A stretch of DNA of 64,000 bases from Phoebastria nigripes (lineage: Eukaryota; Chordata; Aves; Procellariiformes; Diomedeidae). The stretch is from contig JAYKAV010002442.1 of the NCBI GenBank assembly GCA_035582835.1, positions 3,173,728 through 3,237,727 of the forward strand. Reading direction: 5' to 3'. Below, piece by piece: positions 13,399-25,944 of this stretch. A model generated the notes under the pieces. That model saw nothing but the letters and a program-made list of their open reading frames with translations, was not told the origin of the DNA and ran no database searches. How positions within the stretch are numbered: position 1 is the stretch's first letter; every line of letters begins with the position of its first letter. A program made the position numbers and the translations under genes.

Positions 13399-16300
13399 AT
13401 TTTTTATTTTTACAATTACAAAAGCTATTTGCAAAACATTTTTTTTTTCCCAGATAGCTTCTGGCTGCTTTCAAGCTGAAATTTGGCAGTCGGCATGCAT
13501 TTCTTATTCAATAACAGACACAGATTCTGCACTTTAAAACTTGTGGTGGGTACAGACCCAAGAGATTTTTTTTTCTTTTCTTTCAAATCTGCATTAAAAA
13601 AAAATCACACATGACTTTTTTTGTTGTTTTTAAAGCAAAAGCTACAACAGAAAACGCTAGGATGTGTATTAACAACAGCCAACTAGCCACATATTGCCTG
13701 GGTGGCTCCTGTAGAAAGGGTTTTTATCAATAATGAAGTCCTGGAAGCTGATGAATTTTACAGTGGGACGATTTAATATTGGGGAACCAGATTGCCTCGG
13801 ATGCAAACCAGAAGTGTGGATGCATGGCTTTTTGTATCTCCTGGGCACGTGTCCAAAGCCAGCCCCCATCAGCCCTGCCTGGTGGTTTTACTGTTTACCA
13901 TTTGATCGGGGTTTGATGATGAGTGCCATGGGGTGAAGGATTTGGGAGAAGGACGTTCATTAGCATTGCTGGAGAGGAACCCCTTAGCTGATCCTGCTCT
14001 CTCCGGGCTTTTGCATTCATCACCTATTTCCCTGAAGAGAGGTACATCAGAGAAGAGGGAAATGTGCACATCTAATTTTAACTTTGAAGTGGGGGAAACG
14101 GTGGCGGGTTTTTTCCTGGAGCTCTTTCTTATTCCCCCGCCCCAAATATCTTTGCAGACTTTTTAAAACCTAGTTGGTTTGAATATGCACAGGCTTCTTG
14201 GCGTTTGCTCAGACCAGTGCCTTTGGGTAGCTTTTTGAAAAACATGAGAAATTAACATTTGAAAAGGTATTCCCACACACTCTTTGAGCAGGAAATGTGG
14301 CTTCCTTCTCCACCCACTTTATCACTAAGCAGCTTGGAGATAAATAATGGAGACTTTCATGGCCATTGTGGCTAAAAACCATCACCCGCGCTGGGATAAT
14401 CTCTTGAGCGTGTCTTTGCTGAGCAGGGAAATTGGACGGGAACCTCCACAATGTATTGTCTCTCAGCCATTGCAGACAGTCTCCCACAGACCTCTGCTTA
14501 AAAGAGGGTGAAATGGGAGATGGAGTAAGTCAAGAAAGCCACATCCAGAAACACTCACCTTTCAGCCAGTGCTGGCCCTGCCAGGTCTCTGTCACTGGAC
14601 ACCGCAACAGCCGTTGGCACTTGGTGAGGCTGGAGAAGATGCTCTGTTGTAGCCTGTCCTTCTTATATACGATCTTGGGTCCAGACACACAACCAAGTTA
14701 TTGGCAACTTAAGGCTACCTCCTGGCATCTCTATGGGCAGGTTCAGCCTGCCCTGGGCAGGGCAGCTTGCTTTAAATCACTACCTCTGAGTGTATCATCA
14801 CATGAACATGCCAGGCTTGGGTCTAGGACCTGAGTTAGTATCCTTCCTTGGGCTGTGTGTCTTGTGCTGACAGACTAGCTTGCTTTGGGGTAGCATGGGG
14901 AAGGGACTAAAGGCCTTGCAGGAGGATATGCCTTGAGACACCAAGTTCAGGAAAGGGTCATTAGAAAGCTTTATGTGTAGAAAGCTAGCAAATATTTTTA
15001 GGCGACCTACTGCACCAAACGTGGAGACAAAATTTAGACTGTTGGAGTGCAATATCATCTGGGAGCCAAAGCTCTCCTGAAGGACACATTTCAATGCAGC
15101 TGTAACCAGGTAACTGTGAGCAACACCTTCACAAAAAAAGGAAAGAAAAACAGACCCAATTTGCCATCCAGGCCTCAGTCTTTTCTTGCCCATTTTTGCA
15201 TGTGCACCAATCTGCCAAGCNAGATGTACAAATGTGTTGTGTGGGCAAACAGGCACTTGTATGGGCAAACACTGCCTCAACGCACGCGTTCTTGTGGGCA
15301 TGAAATCAGGCGGTGCACAGAGGCGGCAAGGAGAAGCAGGGCTGGGTGAAGGCTGGCCCCTCTGCCTGGGCATGAAAACCCTTCCTCTACTCCCTGNCAC
15401 CAAGAGGCTGGGATAACTAGGCTCAACGAGGCTCAGAAAGGTGGATGATGTTGCAGGACCTCCTTTTGACCAGTTTCCCCAGCAGGCTGAACCATTCCAC
15501 CTTGCCAGCTTTGCCATGGGGTTTGAGAGGCTCCCATGCCTATCACGAAAGCCATGCTTGACTGAATCACATCCACGGTGATGTGATCAGCTTGGATGTG
15601 AAATGAATCACATCAAGGTGCTTACCTCATCTCACGTATGAATTCCTGTCTTCCCCAGGCTAAGAAAGGACACCCAAGGAAGCAGGAAAGTGCTATACCA
15701 CCCTAGTATCACATGCAACACAGTTTATCTTCTACTATCTATGAATAACCTTGTATAAACCATTAAAAACAGGTGTGAAGTAATGCATTTGCTATGCTTT
15801 CACAAGCTAATTGGGAGCATTACAACAAATGACTAGGTAATTAACCAGTGTTTCAACCCCAGTAATCACGTATTGGAATTCTAGCAGAACCACAAAGGCT
15901 CCGTAATATTGACTCCTTTTGGAAAGAAGCACCATTAGCATTAGAGTCTGAATCCCTGTTCTTAAAGCAAATGTAATTCTCCCAGAAACAGCAGTGGGAA
16001 GGGAGTGTTTTCCATGCTCGGTGCCCTTGGAGCGACCTGGAGCTGGTGATCTCCAAACATCAGCCCTGACAGCTCCAGCGGAGCAGCCCCTGGACCATGC
16101 CTCTTGGGAGAGCGGGTAGAGGATGGGGCGAGATGGATTTCATCTGGAGCAAGCCCTATCTGCAGGGTGGCTACACATGGCTGGTTTGGGCTGAAGACAA
16201 AGAATTACTTAAAGAAAAGCAGGGGAGGGGGAGAGAGACCTCTTACAGCACATCCTTCCATCCTCCGTGGGCCAAGGAGCCTCTGCCTAATGTGACAGGC

Positions 16301-19300
16301 AGCAGGACCGGCTCTCAGTGGAGAGAGGACACCAGCTCCTGGTCAGGGTGGAAGACCCCCCTTCCAGACCCAGAGGGCCAGGTGCCACCATGGACTCATC
16401 TTTGTGTCAAAGGCCAATTATGTCTGATTCAGGACCCAGTTCACTCTGTCTGGGTGGAAAACAGAAACAGCTTAGAGTGTCCTAAAAAACCCCAGGATCT
16501 GAGTATTAGTCTACTGCAGGTTGCTTTGGATTTAGTAGCCCCCGCAGCCAGCGCAGCCCCTGGAAAGGCCCAGGGTTGCTGAATATCAAGGGCAACTCNC
16601 AGCAGCAGGAGCTGACAAACACAGCTCCCTCCTGCAGCTCTGAGCGCGCTTTGGTGCGCTGCTCTNTCTGATGCAGAGGATGCCAATCTGGCACTGAATT
16701 CCTCCTTTAAAACATCCCTCTCCCTCCCCAAAATAAACAAACAGGTTAGAAAGCTCACGAGCCAGGGAACGGGCTGTGGGCAGGAAGCTCTGCGAGATGA
16801 CAGAGCTCCGGCGTCCCACGAAGGCGGGGGCTTGTGCATCCTTCTGTCTCGTGGTGATTTCCGGCCCCTTTGCATCACACCCCGCAGCTCCCGCTCCCCC
16901 TGCACCGCAGCTAGCGTGGAGCTGGCTCACACGGACCCCGTAGCAATGTCACAGTGGGTGCTGTCAGGACATGAGACAGGACTAGCACTGGGTGACCTTC
17001 AAGAGAGCCAGGGTGCTGTAGGGCTAGTAGCTCACTGGGGAGACATGAAATCTGTGTTATTAACTCTGGGCAAGAATGATTTAACCCCCATTCAACACCA
17101 CAGTGCTCCCCTCCATCCAGCTGGGACAGGAAGAAGGGCTGTGTAAGCTAGGCATGGAGTCCTCACCAAAATCGAGGGAGCCAAGAAGGGATCTGGTTGA
17201 TCTCAGCCTCCGTCTCCCATCAGCGAGGGCAGGACCAAGGGATGCTAAGGCTGCTCCCATCTGTGCCAAGGGCCAAGGCAGCTGAAATGTCTCTCCCTGC
17301 CTAAACCTTATCTGCCCTTTATAGGTCTCTGCCCCCCTCCTTCCTCGAGAGCAACGAAGCAAAGTGAAAAACAGAGTCTTTATTACAAACAGTACCTGTT
17401 TCCATAGAGATTTGCTTAGAAAAATACGTGAGACAAAGATGGAGGTTAGCGAGGAAAACACAAAGGCTTGTCCTTGTGCATCACAGGAGATGTCTCACCC
17501 GCCTGCGGCATTCAGCAGCCTCCACTCTCCTGGATGGGGCTGAGTGCAGGTGCGTGACAAGACACCCAGCCCGTCCCCACCGGACACAGGAGCTGGTGTC
17601 CTCTGCCACAGCAGATCTTCTGGCAGGTCCTGGCATCCCCTGTGCGGTTGTCCCCAGCCAACCCCCTCCAGAGCTCAGAGGTAAATGAGAGGAGCCTGAC
17701 TGTAAAACAGCAAGAGGATGAAAGGTAGAAACAACATTTTCTTAACGGAGAGGATGAAAGTACGAGGCAGAAAGCTGCCATCCTCCCGCTGCCTGCGAGG
17801 GGCGCGGGCAGCGCACAGCAGCTGCTGGGAGAAACCTTCCTGCATCCTTATCGGTGCTGAGTGATGCTCAGCCTGTGGTTCACCAGCCGTGCTTGCAGTT
17901 CTGCGTGGGATGGGACAGCGCAGCCCCGGCGTCGGTGGCTGCCTCTGCTCAGCTCTCCCTTTGCGGAGTGTCTGCTGATAGGAGCCTTGCCCATCTCTTC
18001 TCACATGCTTGACACAAGCCAGGCCAAATTCACCCCTGGTACAATTCCGCTGACACCAACGGCGTTATCAACACAGCGAGAGCTGCCGCTTCTGTTTAAT
18101 GAGGGAGATTAGAGAAGTTTCCTTGACCCCGCAGAATCCAGGATTTTCTTGTTCTCCTGGCAAATTGTGATGCCTCGGGAGGAGATAAAAGCACGGATGC
18201 AATTAGATTCTCTCCTATTCGCCTTTAATCAGCTCTCTGAGGAAACGGGCTCTGTAGAAAATTGTTGCAAACACTTGATTATTTCCACAGTTTTCCAGTG
18301 TAAGGAAAGAGTTGCAAGACAGACAGGCAGGGCAGAGAAAAAGTGGGAAGGGGCAGGCTTGCAGGATCCTACACCAGTGCTCACCACCAGTAGGTGATAC
18401 TGGCTCAAACTGGTAAGTAGTAGCTATTCCCCTCACCAGGTAGAGGGGTGGAGATATGCTGGTCCCACACGTTTGGTAAAGTACGTAAGGGGGTGCAAGC
18501 AAGGGATTAAATAGATGAGACCGTCTTAGACCATGGTATGTTGTCTCGAGGATAGGCAAACAAAACACGAGAGCATGGCCAGGGCAATGGCAGAGGGGTC
18601 GGGCTCGGGGACGCTGGCACCTGGTTAGCAAGGCTGGACTGCCTGGGCCAAGGGAGAGGTGTGCTCGTACCAGGATGGGGTCACAACCTACGCTGCCTTC
18701 ATCTGCACACCTGCTCCTCTGAAAGCAGAGATCCTTCCCCTGCACATAGACTGAATTTTGGGAGCCCATAGGATGACTTCAGGCCTCGAGGAGTGCCTGC
18801 TTCTCTGATGGGGAACCAAAGATGGGGTTTATTGCCACGCTCAGCTGCGTGGAGTGGTCTCTCACACACGCACCGGGCTGATCTATGAACGAAGGTGTAA
18901 CATTGCCTCCCAACGGTCCACCCCCGGAGACAAGTGGCCGTTTTTATGGAACGGGGATATATGAATGGCAAACAAATTCCTCAGCTAAAGAAACCCACGG
19001 GTTCACAAGAAGAAAATTACAGCAGTCTCGAGAGGGACAGAGGCTTCACCACACAGGGAGGGAGACCATTTGGGGGCAAACGAACCTTCTCCTTGAAGAA
19101 CAGCAATGACTCAGCTCCGCCAGCCGGGAAAAACAACCAGACGGAGCCGGGCATTTTCTCAGCACAGGAAAGCCTCACCGGGGAGGGGGCAGGAGGCAGC
19201 CGCCGCTCGTATCCTGCCTCTGCGAGGCACACAAAGAAGAGAAGCCAAGTGTCCTGCTGCGCCTTCCAGCCGGTGGGTCAGCCTTCATCACAGCACCAAT

Positions 19301-22300
19301 GCTCTCCCGGCCACCCTGGAGCCCTCGATGTCACTTTGATCCTGCCGTTCCTGGCAGACAGAGCAGCAGCCGGGGGTAAGCCCAACTGCTGCTGGTGCTA
19401 CCCTCTGACAGGCGTGTTCGCAGGCACACACCGCCCACGGAGGGGGAGAACAGTGGTGTATCAGCTTTTCCCAACAGGGCTGGGAAATTAAAATGCAAAC
19501 AAGATTATTCGGTATTATCTTGGCGGGGCACATTGAGAAATCATCTGGCTTTTGCATTCCTGCAAAACAAGATATGCTCTCCACTGGCTGGGCCTCACAG
19601 CTGCCTCTGCATAGCCTCTGTTTAAAAAGAAATTCACCCACCCTTGGCTCGGTCTGCAAGATCAGTGCCCTAGTAGACACGCAGCAACAGATACCTGCAG
19701 AGTCATAGAGCATCGCTGCAGAAAGGGCGAGGACAAGCCGCTCTGTGCATCCCCACAGGCTTATGATGCCCACACAAGACAACAGTGGCATCACGGGGAG
19801 CAGACCAGAAACTTGGGCCTCGTGGTCCTCCAGACAGCAGCCGGTACTCCCGGGGGATGAGCGCCGTCAGTCTGGGTCACCCATCCGTGACAGTCCTAGC
19901 ACTTAGCAGACACATGGGGACAGCTGGCAGTGCAGTAGACCAAAGGGAAGAAGGAACAGGTTTCATTTAAAAAACACAGACATTGTGTTCACTTGAACGG
20001 TTCAGTTGAAGTGACCAAAGCCCGGTAGGACCCACACCTGGATGAGCAGGTTGTCAGGCACGCGCTGTGATTGCTGCTGTGATTCAGCCCGGAGAGCTCC
20101 TCTTCCTGACTCAGCGCTGAAAGATCACCGCTGAAGAGCCATCGAGGTCCCTGTGGGAGAGGCTGTTATGAGACACTCGTGGCCATGGCTGCTGCTGGAG
20201 AGCTCAGAAAATGCCAGAATCCGCTTTTACAGGAGATCCTTGCCCTGCTGCTCNACGAAGCCCCCGCTGGGTGAGCTCACACAGCTGCTGCGGCTTCATG
20301 GAGCACCTTGAGTCATCTTTTTCTGTCGCAGTTGCAAAGCCATTGCCATGCAGCCTCTTTTGTTGACTGGGGAAGCCACACAAACTTCCATGTGACAGAC
20401 CATACTGGGCTTTTCTGACTGGGACACGCTGCATGCATGCAGACCCCTGTGACATCCCAGATTTGACCAAGTCACAGAGCTCGGGCTGATTGCTGGCTGC
20501 ACTTTGATTAGCTGTGGAAGGATTTTTAGACTTCATCAAAATATCTGCAGCCATCCTCGCCCCTGGGAGCATCACACCAGCCAACACGAGGCACGGGCAG
20601 CCAACCAGGCATGCAAACAACCAGTCTGCAGGGAGCCAGCCCTGTGCCAGGCGAGCTCAATCTGCAATGGGCAGGCAAGGCAGGCAACCGCTGCCTGTAC
20701 AGCGAGCAAGCTGCCCGCAAGCATCTGCTCTCACCAAAGGCGCGCTCCGCTCTCTCCGCTGCTGAGACCTCACGTCATCGGGTAACTCGTGCTTGGAGCC
20801 GGAGCCGGGATGCTCAGGACTCGATAACCACCTCTAGTAAAGTCTCCTTCTTCCACCGATGAAGCTATTCGTGCCTCCATAAAATAGGATTTGCTTCTTC
20901 CACCCTGAGCTGGCACGTTTCAGGGAGCAAAGGCTGTCTCCTCCTGGGCGTCCAGATGGCACCCCCCCCAGGAGCCCCATCTCCGCCGAGAGGCAGGCTG
21001 TTACTGCGGCACATGGCAGCAGCGAGCCCGGGGCTTCTTGACAGCATCGGAGGAGCACTGAGAGAGCTTTTGGTGCAAAAGCGACAGCACCTTGCAGACA
21101 TCTGCCACCGTGACCACGCGAGGCTTATGCACGAGCATCGCAGCTCTGTGAAGGAGCGTGAAAGAGCAGCTGTTAGGTGGCAGCTCCTTCCTTTTGTTTT
21201 CTCTAGGAGCCGTTCATCCTCATGCTCCTGGGGACTCTGTTTCTTAGGACAGGGTCTGCACGGGTCACCTCCAGCCCTGCTGCTCTCTCCCCTCCGTTTT
21301 GCTTTTGCCCTCCTTTCCTTTCTACACCCGTCACCCATTTGATTGCACAGTGACATTTAATCCTGCGTCACAGCCTATTCCACAAGCAGCACTGAGGAAG
21401 TCAAGCCAAGCTGAGGTTTGGATTAATAGACCAAAACCCAGTAAAAAAAAAAATCCCACCAGCTGGTGTCCCCCCAAGTTCCCAAGCCACTGCTTGCAAC
21501 CAGCACTGCTGTGTTAACACCAGGAGAGCTATCGGGTCTGCCAACTGCCCAGATTGCCCCAGCAGGTCAGCGATATAGAAACTCATCGCCATTTAGTGCA
21601 TCCACTGCTGAGTACACTACAGGACCCAGGTTTCTGCCAGAGCCCTAGAAATGCAAATTAAAACATGGCTGTTCAAGGGAGATTTTTTGCTGTTCCCAGG
21701 CTCTAAACGGAGCCACATTTCGCATCTGTCCCCACATGCTGCAGCGTCAGGCACAAAGCACAGGGATAGGCATGAGGTAAAATTTCAGCTGCATCTTGAA
21801 ATAAATCTATCCGCAGTTTTACCACTCGCCTCTCAGCTGTCCCCTTGGTCCTGCCGTCATCTGTCTCACATCTCCAACTGCCAGGACCGAGGTGGGGTGG
21901 TGGATGCTGCCAGGGAATGACCCTGTTCAGAGTAAATCCTTTCTCTGGGGGTGCATGGAGGGCTGCTGGAGCAAATGGTGAGGAACAAGGGAGCTGAGCA
22001 GGAGGAGGATGCCAAGGAGGGTCTCCCTTGGTGACCCTGGCAAAAAGAAGCCCTCCCTCCTCCCCACAGCACATCCTGGCAGGGGCCCACAGCGTCGACA
22101 CTGGGGTGGGGAGGTTGGTGGCTTGGCCACCAGCATTACTACATGGCCTCTCGGCTTTCTGGCATCAAGACCAGGCTTCACGCTGTAGGACCAGGCAACA
22201 CCAGGCCCATCCAGTCCAGGTACCTCATGGGAATATCACTGTCATCCTCTGTGCCTGCCTGTCTCCGCATGATGAGGATGCCAACACACNGTGGCTTGGC

Positions 22301-25300
22301 TTCCTCTTCTGCAGGAGCCAGCCTGCGGGCGATGGGGCTCGCTCCTGCATTTCTGCTGTGCACACGGGAGCCCTAGCTTTGCTTCAGGCTTCTGGAGGTT
22401 CTTATGATCTACAGAGAAACATGAATTTATGGAAAAATACAAACACTAAATAAGCTCCCTCTGCCCAAACCCCTGCTTTATATTCAAGCTATCATGACAG
22501 GCGTTTGTCAGGAACGGAGGATACAGCGTTCTCCGTCTGCAACATGTCTCCTTATGGCAGCACTGGCAAAATCAACAACTTGTTCTACTCATGGCTGTGA
22601 AATTCAGCCTGGGAGGTCTGTCTAGCCCTCCTGACATCCAATTTCCCAGCTAAAATAAGTTTTCATTGCTGGGAGAAGAGCCAGACTCCCTCCCAGTGCT
22701 GCTGGAGCTTCTCCCCTGTCCCAGCCTATTTGTGGGACAGCATCCTCCCAGCTCCCCTCTGCCTGCTGCGCTGCGCAAGGGTGGCGGAGCCATCCCCCTG
22801 CACCATGAGCCAAGGGAAGGGGAAGAATATAGAAAAAAGCTTATTTTCTGGCCTGATTTCAGCCAGGAGATGATTGTAGAACATCACTTATCCACTTCCT
22901 TCCCAAACTGAAACCTGACCTATTCTCATGGCCTGTAATAATATCTCCGAGTTAATTCACTGCAGCTGTAGTCACTTGTGTCCAAAAATATGGCTTAACC
23001 TCTTTCCCCTGATGCAGAGGCTGGTCCGAGGGGCAGGTGAGAGCCCCGGTGGCAATAGGGACAGCAGCTCAGCCCCAACAAGCACAGCCCCGGCTGAAAG
23101 CCTCCTGATCCCCCACCAGATAACCCTTGCAAGCAGAGCAAAAAGGAGTTTCTACAGGGGGAAACTTTAAGAAACATGATTAAAGCGTTCAGGCAGCAAG
23201 CACCAGCTCCTGCCAAGACCAGAGGAGCAATGCTCGACCCACTAGGAACTGCTATTCTCAGCCTTGTGAGCTTGTGCCTCAGTTTCCCCACCTGTGAGCA
23301 GGACTAGACTCAGGGATGGTGAAAGCCTGTCCTGGCCAAAGGACAGACCCCTCTCTGCAGTGACTGGCTGCAACTCCCCCAGGAGAAGGGCAGGGAGAGC
23401 CCCTCAGCCTCATCACTGCTATTTAAGAGGTGGCTCATAGGCCACACCTGGGGACTGCAGCATCTCCACCCCGCACAGCTGGGAATGGCGTCCAAGCTTG
23501 GAGCCGGTACCAAGCCCTCTGCAGAGCATCTCATGGGAAGCCCGGGGGCACACTCAGTGCCAGCAGCTTGTGTGCGTTGGTGGAAGGTGTGTGCATGCAG
23601 CAAATGCAAACAACAGGGTCTAGGAACAGCTAATCCCAGCAGGGGCTGCAGATTTTGTCTGCAAAATCTCCTCCTGCTACAGTCTCCTACAGTCCACTTG
23701 CTTTGGCTGAATATTTCGAGGGGGTCCCTCTAGCATGGGAGGTGGAAGCAGAGGTTCGGAGGGCAGCAACAGCTTTACAGCCAGAGGTGATAAGTAATCG
23801 TAGAACAAGCCTGTGCTGGGATTAATTGATGAGCAGCATCCAGAGGTGGTGGCTAAGCCCAGCTTTGGGCCAGCCATCTCTCTCACCCCTTTTCCTCGGG
23901 CTGGCGTGCTCAGGGAGCACACATGAAGGAGAAGGAGGTCTAGTGAAAGCTGCCTGCTGTGGCTGAGATGACTTCCCAGCCATTAGCTGCTGTCACTGGC
24001 ACGTATCTCTAAAGCTCTTCCTAGGGCAAGGATCGCTAAATACTGGAGCAAAGAGAGCAATGCAGGAGAGGGGAAAATTAACAAAGGCAATTAGGCAGGT
24101 CAGCCTCTTTTTGTCATGCAGATGGTGGGGGGCTGCATCTGGGACAGCATAAACTGGGGTGGGAGCAGGCAAAGAAGCTGCAAAGGCCTTTCCCCTGCGA
24201 GCTGCTGGGCTCTCCAACACGCAGGGAGGCTTTCCTGCTGGGATGCTCCTGGGGCGCGATGCGGAGGAAGGCCAGCCTTGCTCAGAAATGTCCCNTCGGG
24301 TATGTTTAAACACCCACCAGCCTCTCACAGACAGCGGGAAGAAGCCGATTGTGTCAAACATCAAATTGCTGTCGCTAGCACAGGCTGAAAACTCGCTCGA
24401 GGAGTTAATGCAGGAAAAAAAGAGGCTAAGACAAGAGGAGAATGGTGGCACATGTGACTGATAATCCCACCTGCCCATTTCGCTATCAGCCGTAGGTCTT
24501 CATCCCTGCTGGAGCTGCTGAGGTGTTGCAGGCGTGTAAGAGCAAGCCGGTTCTCCGCAGCACCGGTCCGCTCAGCGCAGGGTGGGAAGATGTCCCTCTT
24601 CCCAAACCAGCACCAGGCAAAGCAGAGATTTGCCAACACTTGTCACAGAAATGTCCCCAAGCAGCAGGTGAGCATGTGTGGCTTTCTCAGTGAACCCAGC
24701 CTGGCTTGCACCCTCCGTTGCTCTCCTTCCCTGCTACCTGCTGGGGCATCTTCCACCCCAAGTGATGGCTGAGACCTGGGGGCAAGGATGTTTGTCCTTG
24801 CAACGGGGTGGTCCATCCACCATGGGACACGCACAGCTGGAGACACCGGGCATTTGGGGACATGGGGGCCATAGCAAAGCCCCTGTTCCCAGGACCGGTG
24901 TGGATAGCCTGGGCTGCGGGTAGCAGGCTGGCTGTGACCCGAGATTGTGTCCTTGAGAGGATGCAAGGATTGATGGCCTGTCCCGTTGCCCCCCCACCGC
25001 ACCCCCTCTGCTCTCACTTCTGCTGCAGAAAGCAGCTGTAGCTATTCCTGCTAGGAGGTGTAAGACAAGGCTTTGCCAAGGGGCAGGGGAGGCTTTGCTA
25101 ATTCACAGCTCCTTCGCACAGCTCACGCTGGTTTCCTAATGTGCTCCTAGCTGCTAAAGGAGGTGAGACTTGCTGATACAGCGCAATATCACATGCTGGA
25201 GGAAGAGGGGCTCAAGCTGGGACAGGTCCTTAAAAAATTATGGCTGTGTAAATGAAGCCCATCCTTTGATCAGTGAGAAAAACCTAAAAAAAGCTTGACT

Positions 25301-25896
25301 GCACTTTTTTTCCCCCCTGAAGTAAATTAGCAATGCAATAAGGCCATCTGCAAGCCCTTGTCAACACTTCAGGGGCCAAGGGAAGGGGACAGCTGGGAGC
25401 TGTGGCTCTGGCTGATGGCCCTGCACGCTCCATGCTTCGCCCAGAGGACCCAGAGATGTGACGCCGTGGCCCGAAGCCCGCGTGTTTGCCCGGATACCAT
25501 AGGATTGAACTCCACTGGGAGGTATAACCCTTGGATTTATTTCCTTCCTCTTCTCCTCCCCTTTTGGAAAGGAAAAAACCCCACATCATTCATGATGGCC
25601 ATGATGCAGATCTGTGAAAATCAATCTGAAAAGCACATAATCTATGGCAGATTGCTCCATAAATTGACTGACTGGGTCCCAGGGGAGCGCACGTGGGAGG
25701 GAGATGGAGAGTCTAGCTTAGGCCTGGCTTTAGCAAATAACTGCTCATCCTTAACCCCTATCCCTATTCCTTCTCCCTTGCACCCCAAGCGGCACCGGTA
25801 CCTCTGCTGAAGTCTGCGGGAGCAGCCTGCCGGGTGCGCCGCATCCATGCCCTGGTCCCTACAGCAGCTCGCTCATGTGCTGGACCTCTGCAGAGA
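13399..25896. other. Intergenic, no gene recognised
   Basis: About 12.5 kb without a supportable gene. GC content rises gradually toward the right. Open frames of up to 239 codons exist (14798-15517 minus, for example), but they have no recognisable domain and overlap equally long frames on the other strand. I identify no RNA gene, retroelement or repeat array here. Confidence 0.55.
23262..23305 (+). repeat. Possible MIR/L2-type fragment
   Basis: The string 'gcctcagtttccccacctgt' matches the well-known 3' core of MIR-type SINEs. Only about 40 bases are convincing. Confidence 0.4.
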
Positions 25897-25944
25897 CATC
25901 CATCCATCCATCCATCCATCCATCCATCCATCCATCCATCCATC
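25897..25944. repeat. (CATC)n microsatellite
   Basis: Twelve consecutive CATC units form a 48-bp perfect tetranucleotide repeat in otherwise unique intergenic sequence. Arrays of this length are normally polymorphic. Confidence 0.97.

Noticed and set aside
14798..15517. 239-codon open frame on the minus strand
   Set aside because: No recognisable domain, two N bases and competing frames on the other strand.
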